Assembly: GCA_041987425.1 (NCBI GenBank)
Contig: JBHIWP010000149.1
Coordinates: 1 to 13,176, forward strand
Length of the DNA: 13,176 nt
Origin: Leptofilum sp041987425
GTDB taxonomy: Bacteria; Chloroflexota; Anaerolineae; Promineifilales; Promineifilaceae
Direction of reading: 5' to 3'
Shown: positions 1-8,763 of the stretch, piece after piece
Layout: each line of letters starts with the position of its first letter
Position numbering within the stretch: position 1 is the stretch's first letter
Notes under the pieces: generated by a model
Told to the model about the DNA's origin: nothing
Seen by the model: only the letters and a program-made list of their open reading frames with translations
The model's database searches: none
Made by a program: the position numbers and the translations under genes

Positions 1-296
1 GATGTCTTCGTTGTTATTGACGATGTCTTACATCGAAAGCTGCATGTTTTGGCAGCGTCGCAGCTTGGACCTAAGTTTTTACATGCGGCGCTGCCTGCAG
101 GCAAACGCAGCGGCTGCCAGTGCAGCAAAATCAAACGACGATTGGTGATAATCTTCAATTAACCGAGTTGGAAATCACAGAATGAAAATAGTAGATATTT
201 CTAAAAAAGCGCACTGCACGATTGCCCAAGGAATAGCTAACGAAAGTGCTGAGCGTATTTTAACTGACCGATTTGTCTTTCAGGCAAGGGTGAGCT
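1..296. other. Unassigned region upstream of first glycosyltransferase gene
   Basis: No gene can be assigned here. Frame 1 is open from the window edge to a TAA at 160-162, frame 2 is open to a TGA near 146, and frame 3 is open from 75 to a TGA at 183-185, ending in the residues GDNLQLTELEITE. That last stretch vaguely resembles the beta-sandwich tails of the glycosyltransferases that follow, so this could be the 3' end of an upstream gene, perhaps frameshifted. A 42-codon ORF (ATG 182 to TAA 310) overlaps the next gene but has no good ribosome binding site. I saw no convincing promoter, terminator or RNA. Confidence 0.3.
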
Positions 297-2324
297 GTGA
301 GCAAGCCTAAGCGCATTTTTTGGCCGGTGCTGGCCGTTACCTTTGTGGCATTTTTGCTCCGCCTTTGGCAGTTGGGGCAAGTACCGCCGGGCTGGCGCGA
401 CGATGAGCTGATCAACTCCCTTGTCATCTCTCAGCACGTTCTGGATGGAGAACTGGCATTTTATTATCCGGACGCATCGGGGCACGAAGCGCTTTACCAT
501 GCCCTCAACGCCATCATGATGGGGCTGTTTGGCCCGAACTGGGTAGGAATTCGGCTGCTTTCTGCATTTTTGGGCACGCTGGCCGTACCGTTAACGTTCC
601 AGGCGGGGCGAATACTGTTTGGGCGCAGAGTAGGCCTGACGGCCGCTGCTGCCTTAGCAGTGAGCTTCTGGGGTTTGATGTATGCGCGTTTTGGCTTGCG
701 CCACGTGACGATGACCGTGTTGGCGACTGCGGCATTTTGCTTTTTCTGGCGCGGCTTTCGTCAAGGAGGCCAGAGGCTGGAGGCTGGAGACTATTCTCAA
801 TTCCCAATCTCTAATTATTTAAGTGCTGCCTTATTCATGGGACTTGGTTTCTACACGTACTTTGCCGGGCGCGGCGTGCCGCTGATTTTGCTGGCGTTTA
901 TGGGCTTTGTCTGGCTGGTGCAACGGCCGTTTTTCCAGCGGAATTGGCGCATGTGGGCCGTTATGCTGGGCGTAGCGGCTGTACTTGCCATTCCCCTCAT
1001 TCTTACCTTGCAAGCCCAACCAGAAGCTGAAGGGCGCGTGGGCGAGCTGGCGGTGCCGCTGGTGGAAGCACGCCAGGGCAACTTGCAGCCGCTGCAAGAG
1101 TACGTGGTTACGACTTTGGGCATGTTCCACGCCACTGGCGATGATGAGTGGCTGTACAATATTCCCGGACGGCCGTTGTTTGGCGTGATAGGCGCGCTCT
1201 TTTTTTGGGGAGGCGTGCTGCTGGCGGTGTACGATTCGCTGCGTATGGTCTGGGCCAGATGGCGTCAGCGTGAGGTTGCGCCAGGCATTGTAGAGCGCGG
1301 TTTGCCCGCCGCATTTTTACTTCTGTGGTGGCTGGCGGGCATAGCACCGGCCTTTATCAGCGTGCCGCCTGCCAGCTTAGGGCACACCATCGTAGCGCAA
1401 CCGGCCACCTATCTGCTGGCAGCTTTGCCTTTGGGCAGGTTGAGCCTGGCGGTTAGACTGAAGGCGAATTCTCAGGTTCGAAGCTTTAGCCCTCAATCTG
1501 TTTTGGCCATCCTGGCCGCCTTGCTTTTGGTGGGCAGCATTGCCGCGCGCGATTTGCCCGATTATTTTCAGCGCTGGTCCGAGCGGGGAATGGTGCGCTT
1601 TTTGTACCGGGCCGATATTCAGGATGTGGCTGATTATGTTAACATGAATCCAGAGATGACGGATTTTGCCGTTTCTGGTTTGTTGGCTGGCCCCTGGGAC
1701 AGGATGGCCTTGCAGATGGATTTACAAGACAGTGAGGCTGTGCGCCCCCGCTGGTTTAATGCAGAGCGGGCCATTTTGCTGAGTCCGCCGCTGAGTTTTA
1801 TTGGCTTTCCCGAAACGGCCGCTAACTTTGAGCCTTTGCTGAATCCGGTTGCACCGGCCGTAACGGCTGGCTACTATCGCCTGGCGCAAACAGAGGCGCA
1901 GATGCTGGCCGACCGAACCAAAGAGCGCATCTGTTTTGTCAATGGGTTGTGTTGGTTAACGGCCGAATTTGATCCGGAAACCAATCGTCTGGAGCTGGGC
2001 TGGCAAGTGGGCAAAACGTTGGAGCTGCCGCCCATGCCGCTCATCAGCAATCCTCCGCCGCCGGGAGTGTATGCCGGGCCGCGCCTGCAGGTGTTTGCCC
2101 AACTGCTAGACGCGGACGGTAACTTTCTCACAGGGGACGATGGCCTGTGGGTGGACCCGGTAACGCTGCACCCAGGCGACACCTTCTTGCAGCAGCATTG
2201 GCTGGCGCTGCCGGACGGGGTGCAGGCAGAAACGGCCGTCTTTGGTCTGTACGATCCGATGACCGGGGAGCGTATTCTGACGATAGACGGGCGGGATCAT
2301 TTAAGTTTGGAGATTGGAGATTAA
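297..2324 (+). CDS. GT-C (GT39/ArnT-like) membrane glycosyltransferase with C-terminal beta-sandwich domain
   Basis: This 675-residue protein is probably a polyprenyl-phosphate-sugar-dependent glycosyltransferase of the GT-C fold. The N-terminal membrane helix (about 7-26) is followed by an acidic motif D35-D36-E37 in the first outer loop, where GT39/PMT-type enzymes keep their catalytic acidic residues. Eight to ten further hydrophobic segments run to about residue 420. The last 250 residues are soluble and rich in beta-strand patterns, as in Chloroflexi relatives. The GTG start has an AAGGG-type Shine-Dalgarno about six bases upstream. An 18-residue insert at about 160-177 (RLEAGDYSQFPISNYL) falls between two membrane helices and derives from a short DNA repeat. 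The last residues (SLEIGD) and the stop codon are also made from that repeat. Donor, acceptor and product cannot be told from sequence. Family call good; exact function unknown. Confidence 0.85.
   Translation: MSKPKRIFWPVLAVTFVAFLLRLWQLGQVPPGWRDDELINSLVISQHVLDGELAFYYPDASGHEALYHALNAIMMGLFGPNWVGIRLLSAFLGTLAVPLTFQAGRILFGRRVGLTAAAALAVSFWGLMYARFGLRHVTMTVLATAAFCFFWRGFRQGGQRLEAGDYSQFPISNYLSAALFMGLGFYTYFAGRGVPLILLAFMGFVWLVQRPFFQRNWRMWAVMLGVAAVLAIPLILTLQAQPEAEGRVGELAVPLVEARQGNLQPLQEYVVTTLGMFHATGDDEWLYNIPGRPLFGVIGALFFWGGVLLAVYDSLRMVWARWRQREVAPGIVERGLPAAFLLLWWLAGIAPAFISVPPASLGHTIVAQPATYLLAALPLGRLSLAVRLKANSQVRSFSPQSVLAILAALLLVGSIAARDLPDYFQRWSERGMVRFLYRADIQDVADYVNMNPEMTDFAVSGLLAGPWDRMALQMDLQDSEAVRPRWFNAERAILLSPPLSFIGFPETAANFEPLLNPVAPAVTAGYYRLAQTEAQMLADRTKERICFVNGLCWLTAEFDPETNRLELGWQVGKTLELPPMPLISNPPPPGVYAGPRLQVFAQLLDADGNFLTGDDGLWVDPVTLHPGDTFLQQHWLALPDGVQAETAVFGLYDPMTGERILTIDGRDHLSLEIGD
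769..822 (+). repeat. Degenerate GAGGCTG / AGAGATTGG-type repeat insert in coding sequence
   Basis: Two tandem GAGGCTG units (773-786) are followed by CCCAATCTCTAATT at 803-816, whose reverse complement carries AGAGATTGG, close to the GGAGATTGG repeat at the end of the same gene. The segment stays in frame and adds a low-complexity loop to the glycosyltransferase. Confidence 0.45.
2307..2322 (+). repeat. TTGGAGATT tandem repeat at gene junction
   Basis: Two units (TTGGAGA TTGGAGA TT) end the first glycosyltransferase gene. The following bases supply its TAA stop, and the second GGAG lies six bases before a GTG start for the next gene. The unit recurs in inverse orientation at 3614-3630 and in degenerate form at 769-822. 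Confidence 0.6.
2316..2319 (+). promoter_or_regulatory. Shine-Dalgarno GGAG embedded in the TTGGAGATT repeat
   Basis: GGAG at 2316-2319 is six bases from GTG 2326. This favours GTG 2326 over the in-frame TTG at 2314, which lies inside the repeat and lacks a comparable site. Confidence 0.55.
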
Positions 2325-2325
2325 G

Positions 2326-4626
2326 GTGAGGTTTTCCTGGGTCAAGCAGCCGATTGCCTATATTTTGCTGGCGTTTGTCTTTTTGTCGATTGCCTCCAGC
2401 GTCATTAATCCGCTGTTTGAGGCAACGGATGAACTGCGCCATTATCGTTTTGTGCAGCACATTATTCAGCTTAAGCGGCTGCCGGTGCAGGGCGAGCTGG
2501 GCTGCAGCGCGCAGGGACACCATCCGCCGCTGTTTTATGCGCTGGGGGCGCTGGCAACATTTTGGATAGACACGGGCCGCCCTGTTTGCTCCCAGCTGGA
2601 AGAGAATCCATTTTGGCAGTACCGCTACTGGGAAGTGGGGGACGACAACAAGAATCTCTACTTGCATACGGCCGCAGAAGCGTTCCCCTGGTCTGGCGAG
2701 GCGCTGGCGGCCCACCTGGTGCGGGGCCTGAACGTGCTGATTGGCGCGGGCGTAGTTTACCTGACGTGGCTGCTGGGGCAGGCGCTGTGGCCGCAGCGGC
2801 CGCCTTTGGCCCTGGGTGGCGCTGCGTTTGTCGCTTTCAACCCCATGTTTGTCTACATGGCCGGGTCTATTAACAACGACGTGCTGGCGGCGCTCAGCGG
2901 CACGGCCGTTTTGCTGGCCAGCGTAAAGTTGGTGCAGTCGGAGAGGGGATTGACCCGCCGCTGGGGCATGGTATTGGGCGCGCTGTTTGGGCTGGCCCTG
3001 CTGAGCAAGTTTAATCTGGCGGCCGTGGCGCTGGTGCTGGAAACGGCCGTTACCTTTGTTGCCTGGCGCAAAAGGCAGTGGCGGCTCTGGCTGGAGGTCA
3101 ATTTGCTCATTGCCGGGTTCACGGTCTTGCTGGCCGGCTGGTGGTTCGTGCGTAACCAGCTTTTGTATGGCGAGCCAACCGGGTTTGAGCGGCTTACCGA
3201 GCTGTGGGGCGTACGCAATCCGGCCGAGAGTTGGGGTGTGGCCATCTTTGAGCTGCCCTACACCTGGAGCAGCCTGTGGGGGCGTTTTGGCTATGGCCAG
3301 GTGCCGCTGCCCGATGGCATTTATATTGGGCTGCGCTGGCTGGTGGGGATTGGTTTATTGGGTTTGCCGCTGCGACTGTGGCAGAAAACGGCAAAATCCC
3401 AAACTGTTCCATATGCGCCACTGGCTTTGCTCGTATTGAACGTCATTCTTTTTTTTGCCGTGGTATTCAATTACCTGCTCGTCAGCCCGGCGGGGGCGAT
3501 GGGGCGCTTCTTTTTCCCGGCGCTGCCTGCTCTGGCGCTGCTTACCTTCTACGGCCTGGCCGCCTGGGTCGAGCTCCTTTGGCCGTATAAACCCTTCTCT
3601 ACTGCCTGGCCACATCTCCAATCTCCAATCGCTGCCCTGGCACTCGTCGTCAATCTTGGCATGGCTATTCTTGCCGTCGTTGCCATTTTCAGCTACCTGG
3701 CTACTGCTTTTGCCCGGCCGGAGTCCTTTGCGGCAGATACGGCCGTGCCCAATCCCATCGACGCACAGTTCGATAGCTTTGCCATTTTGCGCGGCTATGA
3801 GCTGAACGACACTACCCTGCAGCCCGGCGGCTTTTTGACGCTTGATCTATATTGGGAAGTGATTGGTCAGCCACCGGGCAACTTCCTGCTCTTTGTGCAT
3901 TTAATTGATAATGAGACGGGCACCCTGATTGCGCAGCGAGATACGCACCCCGGGCTGGGAAGCTTACCCAGCAGTCAGTGGCAGCCGGGCGACCGCTTCA
4001 TCGACTCTATTCGCCTGCACGCCAGCGAGACGATGTACACACCGGCGAGCGCGAACCTGCAAATTGGCCTGTACGCACCCGGCGAGAACAGCTATCGGCT
4101 GGGAATAGCCGGGCCAGACGGCACCTTTTTAGGCGATGCGCTTACTCTGGAGGAGATCACCGTTGTCGAGGTCGATAACTGGCGCGACGATGGGAAACCC
4201 TTCCCTAATCTGCTGAATCAGAACTTTTTCAATGATTTGCGCCTGGTGGGCTATTCGTATAACGAACGGGTGCTGGCCCCCGGTGAACCGCTGGAAGTAA
4301 CGCTGTATTGGGAGGCGCTGCGGGATGCTCCTTCAGATTATGTGGTGGAGGTTGCTTTGTGCCAGCTGCCTTGCCCGGAATGGCAGCCTGCGCTGGTAAC
4401 GGCCGTTTCTGAACCCGGCTCTGCGCCAACCAGCAGTTGGCAGGCTGGTCAGATCGTTTCACACACCCATACGCTCCTGCCAGATGCCACTTTGCCTCCT
4501 GGCTCTTACGGTATTCACGTGACCTTAATTGACGCTGTTACAAAAGCACCACAGAATATTGTTGCCGAGGATGGACACTATATTGATGATCGCTTATTAT
4601 TATCAAGTATCCGTCTTCAACCGTAA
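2326..4626 (+). CDS. GT-C type membrane glycosyltransferase with two C-terminal beta-sandwich repeats
   Basis: I chose the GTG at 2326 (766 residues), one base after the previous stop, because of the GGAG before it; a TTG at 2314 would add four residues. After one membrane helix (10-27) comes E32-A-T-D35-E36 followed by H39-Y40, then H65-H66-P67-P68-L69, the first-loop pattern of PMT/GT39-like enzymes that use lipid-linked sugars. About ten membrane segments run to residue 465. The soluble tail holds two similar modules, about 490-595 and 620-766. Each opens with a G/GY-E/S-x-N element, then PG-x-x-L-x-x-x-L-Y-W, which looks like a duplicated beta-sandwich, possibly carbohydrate-binding. At about residue 430 a loop is encoded by an inverted copy of the GGAGATT repeat. 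It is probably co-transcribed and translationally coupled with the preceding enzyme. Substrate unknown. Confidence 0.82.
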   Translation: MRFSWVKQPIAYILLAFVFLSIASSVINPLFEATDELRHYRFVQHIIQLKRLPVQGELGCSAQGHHPPLFYALGALATFWIDTGRPVCSQLEENPFWQYRYWEVGDDNKNLYLHTAAEAFPWSGEALAAHLVRGLNVLIGAGVVYLTWLLGQALWPQRPPLALGGAAFVAFNPMFVYMAGSINNDVLAALSGTAVLLASVKLVQSERGLTRRWGMVLGALFGLALLSKFNLAAVALVLETAVTFVAWRKRQWRLWLEVNLLIAGFTVLLAGWWFVRNQLLYGEPTGFERLTELWGVRNPAESWGVAIFELPYTWSSLWGRFGYGQVPLPDGIYIGLRWLVGIGLLGLPLRLWQKTAKSQTVPYAPLALLVLNVILFFAVVFNYLLVSPAGAMGRFFFPALPALALLTFYGLAAWVELLWPYKPFSTAWPHLQSPIAALALVVNLGMAILAVVAIFSYLATAFARPESFAADTAVPNPIDAQFDSFAILRGYELNDTTLQPGGFLTLDLYWEVIGQPPGNFLLFVHLIDNETGTLIAQRDTHPGLGSLPSSQWQPGDRFIDSIRLHASETMYTPASANLQIGLYAPGENSYRLGIAGPDGTFLGDALTLEEITVVEVDNWRDDGKPFPNLLNQNFFNDLRLVGYSYNERVLAPGEPLEVTLYWEALRDAPSDYVVEVALCQLPCPEWQPALVTAVSEPGSAPTSSWQAGQIVSHTHTLLPDATLPPGSYGIHVTLIDAVTKAPQNIVAEDGHYIDDRLLLSSIRLQP
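3614..3630 (-). repeat. Inverse-orientation GGAGATT repeat in coding sequence
   Basis: ATCTCCAATCTCCAATC is the reverse complement of two GGAGATT units plus flanks. It encodes the loop HLQSPIA between two membrane helices of the glycosyltransferase, in the orientation opposite to the copy at 2307-2322. Confidence 0.55.
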
Positions 4627-4654
4627 ACCACCGCCTTGGTTTGCAAACGAGTTT

Positions 4655-4660
4655 GAAAGG
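4655..4660 (+). promoter_or_regulatory. Shine-Dalgarno GAAAGG deciding the kinase start
   Basis: GAAAGG lies ten bases before GTG 4671. The longer in-frame option, TTG 4641, has only pyrimidine-rich sequence ahead of it. Confidence 0.5.
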
Positions 4661-4670
4661 TCTTCATTTT

Positions 4671-7600
4671 GTGACAGCGGAACGATATAGCCAACTCAGA
4701 ATTGGTACCGTAGGGCTTTTGCTGCTTATTGGCGGCATTATATATGTGTTGCTGCCGTTTTCGGCTCTGCGTTGGGCACAAACTCCTTTTCTTGGCTTCT
4801 TTGTTGATCCCAATTTAGTTATCAATGACTCTGGTGAGCCGGACTGGCCCACGCAGGGCGATTCACCGCTGTTGAGCTATCCGGATCGCATTACGGCCGT
4901 TGATGGTCATCCGGTACCTACCAATGAAGCGCTTCAGGCGGCCCTGGCCGGTAAAAGGGTAGGAGATACGGTCAGGCTTACCCTGGTTCAGCCTCCACCT
5001 GGGTCTGATCCCCAACCAAATCACCCCGAGCCAGAACGTCTTATTGAACTTCCTATCATTCCCCTTACGAATCTAAGCCTGTGGAACCAGTTTGGCCTGT
5101 TTTACCTGACCGGGCTGATCATGTTTATTGTTGGCGTCTGGACTTTTTCTGTGCGGCCAAAGGCAGAAGCGGCCCAGGTATTTGCTTTGTTTATGGCCTT
5201 TGCGGCGCTGGCGGTTGGGGGGCTTTTTAACGTACTTACTACCCATGAGTTTGGTCGAGTTTGGCTGTTGGGGCTGTCCCTGGCTCCCGGTTTTTGCGTG
5301 TGGCTAACGGCCGTTTTTCCCCATGAAATGAGTTTCGTGGTTAAATATCCGCGCAGTAAATGGCTGGCACTCTTGCCTGGCATCGGCGTTGGCCTCTGGG
5401 CTCAGTTTTGGCTCTACGATTCGGTCAATGCCTGGCGTTATGCCATCCCCTGGCGCACCCTCTTTTTGCTGAATGCCGCCGCAATTCTTCTCTCGGTTGT
5501 GATGATGGTTTACAGGGGCTATCGTTCTCCGTCTCCGCTGGTGCGGCAGCAGGCACGGATTATTTTGGTTGGTAGCTTGCTGGCATTTATGCCATTGGTT
5601 TTCTTTTTCATCCCCGCCTCACAGATGGTTGATGTGGCCTGGCTGCCGTCTGCCTTTTATTTACCGCCGCTGGTAATCTATCCGTTAGCCATAGCCTATA
5701 CCATTATTCGCTACCGCCTGCTGGATGTGGATCAGGTGATGCGCCGCTCGCTGTCTTACGTGGTGATGACCAGCCTGTTGTTGGCGGCCTTTGTGCTGGT
5801 GGCCATTGGTATTACTAATACATTTGGGGCGGTAACGGATAATCCTGTTGTCCTGTCGCTGCTCGTTGTATTGCTGGTTTTGATGTTTAACCCGCTGCGC
5901 TCCCGGCTGCAGGAGGCGATTGACCAGCTCTTTTTCCGAGAACCGGTTGCCCTGGATAAGCTGCTGCGGTCTTATAACCGCGCTTTGACAACGGCCGTAA
6001 ACACCGATCAGGTTGCCAATACCTTGCTCAAATATGTAACTTCTGGCGTCCCAGACACCACACCCCATTTATTTCTCCCCGACGCACAGATGAACTACTT
6101 CAACAGCTATAACAACCATACGGCAGAGCGGCTCAATGTGGAGTCGCCTCTGGTTACCTACATGAGCCAGACAAACGGCCCCATTGACCTGACTGAAACG
6201 CGCGCCTGGCCGGAATCTTTAGCAGGGCAGCAGAAAACTGTGCAGGCGTTGAATGCGGCCGTTTTAGTACCGATTAATAACGGGCGTGAGCTGCTGGGCT
6301 GGCTATCCCTTTCGCCCAAGAAAAACCGCCAGCATTTTCGTCCGGCAGAAATCAATTACATCAGTTCGCTGGTGGACCAATCGCTAATTGGCCTGGAGCG
6401 GGCCAACGTCATTCGTCGACTAGAAACGCGGGTTGCCGAACTGGACATGCTTAGCCAGTTCTCCCAGGCGCTTAACTTTACCATTGATTTTGATGCGCTG
6501 CTGGAGCTGGTTTTCACCAACTTTCAGCGGCTGCTGGGCATCGACGACTTTTTTATCTCCTTGCGCGACAAGGCATCGAAGCAAATCTACACGATTTTTT
6601 ACCTGGAAAACGGTGAGCGTTATGAGGACAAGGAAGGATCCGACCAGGTAGTGACGGACCCGACAATTCATCAGGTGGTGAATATGGGGCAGATGGTGGT
6701 GAAAGAGGATGAGAACGGCCGTTCCTGGATAGCAGCGCCGCTAAATGCCGGGGCAGACACCATCGGCGCCATCCACACCTTTTACCGCGATCCCACGCAC
6801 AAAATTCGGGCCCGGCAGCAGCAGCTGTTTACCGTTTTTGCTGACCGCACCGCCACGGCCCTGGAACGCATAGAGACCAATAAACGGCTGCAAGAGCGGG
6901 CCGAGCAGCTGGAAATTATGAACCAGGTCACCTTCTCGCTGGCTTCCACCAAAGAGCTAGACCCCCTGCTGGAGCTAATTCTAGACAAAGCGATTGAGCT
7001 GCTGGACACCGAAGCAGGAACCTTTATGATTTCCAGAGAGGAAGACGGCGAGCTGGAGTTTCGAGTGGCGCGCGGGCCATCTAGCGATGGTTTGGTAGGG
7101 CGGCGCTTGCCGTTGGGGGCTGGATTGGCAGGAACGGCCGCACAAACCGGGCGAGCCATCATCTCTAACCGGGTACAGGAAGATGAACGCTGGTTTTCGG
7201 CCGTGGATGCCGGAACTGATTTTCAGTCTCAATCCATTCTAACGGTGCCGCTGGTGCGTCAAAATACCGTCCTCGGCGTTTTGCAGGTTATAAATAAGCG
7301 CAATGGGGCTTCTTTCACGCACGAAGATCAAAGCCTGTTAACGACCTTTGCCGGACAGGCGGTTGTGGCTATGGAAAATGCTCGCCTGCTGGCGCAAACA
7401 GATGACGCGCTGCAAAAAAGCGTTGATGAGCTTTCCCTGTTGCAGCAGCTAGACCGTGACTTCAGCACCACGCTGGATCTGGAGCACGTGTTGAACCTGA
7501 CGCTGAGCCGCATGTTGAGCATTTATCAGGGCGTGGCGGGGGCAATTGCCCTGGTGGATGAAGAGGGCCAAATTTTCCGTGCGGTGATACAGGGCTATGA

Positions 7601-8630
7601 TGAGACGTTTGATATAACAAAGTTGTCGGCCCAACAAGGGCTAATCGGGCAGGTTATACAGTCTCGCCAGCCGCATTATGCGGAGAACGTGCACGAAGAG
7701 CCAAACTACTTGGCGGCAAACTTCAACACGCATTCGCAAATGACGCTGCCCTTTATCAACAAGCAAGAGCTAATTGGCGTTATTTCCATAGAAAGTGATG
7801 TGATTGGCCGGTATACGGATGAGGATTTGCAAACGGCCGTGCGCATTACCAACCACGCCGCCGCAGCCATCGCCAATGCCATTCTCTACGACAAAGTAAA
7901 CGAAGCCAATCAGGCCAAGTCTGAGTTCGTTTCTATGGTCTCCCATGAGCTAAAGACGCCTATGACATCCCTGCGAGGTTACACCGATCTGCTGCTTTCA
8001 GGCATGACGGGTGCCCTTACGGACCAGCAGCGAAACTTCCTGGAAATTATGGCCGCCAATATTCAGCGCATGAGCCAGCAGATTCAGGACCTCACCGATA
8101 TTTCCCGGATCGAGACGGGCCAGCTTCACATAGAGCTGGCGCCTACTTCTTTTGTCAACGTGGTTAACGAAACGATGCAAACCGTCAAGGGGCTGTGTGA
8201 TGAGAAGGATGTTCGCGTTCATCTGGAACTGCCAGAGGAGCTGCCCCTCATTATGGCAGACAAAGGACGTATGGTGCAGGTGCTCACCAACTTGCTGAGC
8301 AACGCCTGCAAATATTCGCCCCCAGATACCGACGTCAGTCTAAAGTTCATGACGCGCATGGTGGCCCAAGAAGATTCAGACGAAGTGGTGCCAATGGTGT
8401 GGTGCTGCGTCAAGGACAGCGGCTACGGCATTGCGCCAGAAGACCTTGAGCAGCTCTTTACCAAATTCTTCCGCTCGAAAGATCCAAATATTCGTCAGGC
8501 AAAGGGCACCGGGCTGGGCCTTTCTATTACCAAAGGAATCATTGAGCTACACGGTGGCGAAATCTGGGTAGAGAGCGAGCTGGGCGTTGGCACTTCTTTC
8601 CAGTTTACCATTCCTCAGGCAAAGTCATAG
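4671..8630 (+). CDS. Membrane-bound sensor histidine kinase with PDZ-like and four GAF domains
   Basis: GTG 4671 gives 1,319 residues; TTG 4641 would give 1,329. Order: membrane helix (10-30); an outer PDZ-like segment (about 42-140, core DRITAVDGHPV); about seven more membrane helices to residue 415, including the RYRLLDVD-QVMRRSLSY element near 347 seen in 7TM sensors; then four GAF-like domains at about 430-585 (degenerate), 585-740, 741-914 and 915-1080. The C-terminus is a complete kinase: HELKTP with phospho-acceptor H1092, N-box N1211, G1 box D1249-S-G-Y-G, and G2 box from G1279 (GTGLGLSI), so it should be active. It should autophosphorylate and pass phosphate to a response regulator, but there is no receiver domain and no regulator gene nearby, so the output is unknown. 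It follows the glycosyltransferases by 44 bases and may be co-transcribed. GAF ligands are not predictable. Confidence 0.93.
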   Translation: MTAERYSQLRIGTVGLLLLIGGIIYVLLPFSALRWAQTPFLGFFVDPNLVINDSGEPDWPTQGDSPLLSYPDRITAVDGHPVPTNEALQAALAGKRVGDTVRLTLVQPPPGSDPQPNHPEPERLIELPIIPLTNLSLWNQFGLFYLTGLIMFIVGVWTFSVRPKAEAAQVFALFMAFAALAVGGLFNVLTTHEFGRVWLLGLSLAPGFCVWLTAVFPHEMSFVVKYPRSKWLALLPGIGVGLWAQFWLYDSVNAWRYAIPWRTLFLLNAAAILLSVVMMVYRGYRSPSPLVRQQARIILVGSLLAFMPLVFFFIPASQMVDVAWLPSAFYLPPLVIYPLAIAYTIIRYRLLDVDQVMRRSLSYVVMTSLLLAAFVLVAIGITNTFGAVTDNPVVLSLLVVLLVLMFNPLRSRLQEAIDQLFFREPVALDKLLRSYNRALTTAVNTDQVANTLLKYVTSGVPDTTPHLFLPDAQMNYFNSYNNHTAERLNVESPLVTYMSQTNGPIDLTETRAWPESLAGQQKTVQALNAAVLVPINNGRELLGWLSLSPKKNRQHFRPAEINYISSLVDQSLIGLERANVIRRLETRVAELDMLSQFSQALNFTIDFDALLELVFTNFQRLLGIDDFFISLRDKASKQIYTIFYLENGERYEDKEGSDQVVTDPTIHQVVNMGQMVVKEDENGRSWIAAPLNAGADTIGAIHTFYRDPTHKIRARQQQLFTVFADRTATALERIETNKRLQERAEQLEIMNQVTFSLASTKELDPLLELILDKAIELLDTEAGTFMISREEDGELEFRVARGPSSDGLVGRRLPLGAGLAGTAAQTGRAIISNRVQEDERWFSAVDAGTDFQSQSILTVPLVRQNTVLGVLQVINKRNGASFTHEDQSLLTTFAGQAVVAMENARLLAQTDDALQKSVDELSLLQQLDRDFSTTLDLEHVLNLTLSRMLSIYQGVAGAIALVDEEGQIFRAVIQGYDETFDITKLSAQQGLIGQVIQSRQPHYAENVHEEPNYLAANFNTHSQMTLPFINKQELIGVISIESDVIGRYTDEDLQTAVRITNHAAAAIANAILYDKVNEANQAKSEFVSMVSHELKTPMTSLRGYTDLLLSGMTGALTDQQRNFLEIMAANIQRMSQQIQDLTDISRIETGQLHIELAPTSFVNVVNETMQTVKGLCDEKDVRVHLELPEELPLIMADKGRMVQVLTNLLSNACKYSPPDTDVSLKFMTRMVAQEDSDEVVPMVWCCVKDSGYGIAPEDLEQLFTKFFRSKDPNIRQAKGTGLGLSITKGIIELHGGEIWVESELGVGTSFQFTIPQAKS

Positions 8631-8679
8631 TGTAAGTGAAGCGGTAGCTTAAAAATAGGGAAAATGTCATCTTGCTGCA

Positions 8680-8707
8680 TTGACATCGACTATTTGTACG
8701 TTATACT
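8680..8707 (+). promoter_or_regulatory. Sigma70-like promoter TTGACA-N16-TATACT
   Basis: A perfect -35 hexamer TTGACA (8680-8685) and a good -10 TATACT (8702-8707) are separated by 16 bases. The expected start point is about 8714, which is the A of an ATG. It lies downstream of the kinase gene and upstream of a strong terminator. Confidence 0.55.
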
Positions 8708-8713
8708 TTATGC

Positions 8714-8761
8714 ATGGATGATATTAAGAAAAAATCATCAAACGGGACACAAAAAAGTTAA
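8714..8761 (+). CDS. Possible leaderless 15-residue ORF before terminator
   Basis: ATG 8714 sits seven bases after the -10 hexamer, so the transcript would start at or next to the AUG without a leader. The ORF encodes MDDIKKKSSNGTQKS and its TAA (8759-8761) is three bases before the terminator stem. The peptide is hydrophilic and lysine/serine-rich and matches no family I know. It could be a leader peptide acting on the terminator, part of a small RNA of about 80 bases, or a chance ORF. Its only support is placement, so confidence is low. Confidence 0.25.
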   Translation: MDDIKKKSSNGTQKS

Positions 8762-8763
8762 CC

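Noticed and set aside
182..310. 42-codon ORF before and overlapping the first glycosyltransferase
   Set aside because: Only a weak GGAA ten bases upstream, no recognisable product, and it runs into the next gene in another frame; not distinguishable from chance.
2128..2715. 195-codon minus-strand ORF across the glycosyltransferase junction
   Set aside because: It is antisense to two well-supported genes, crosses their boundary, has arginine/proline-rich shadow composition and no ribosome site of note.
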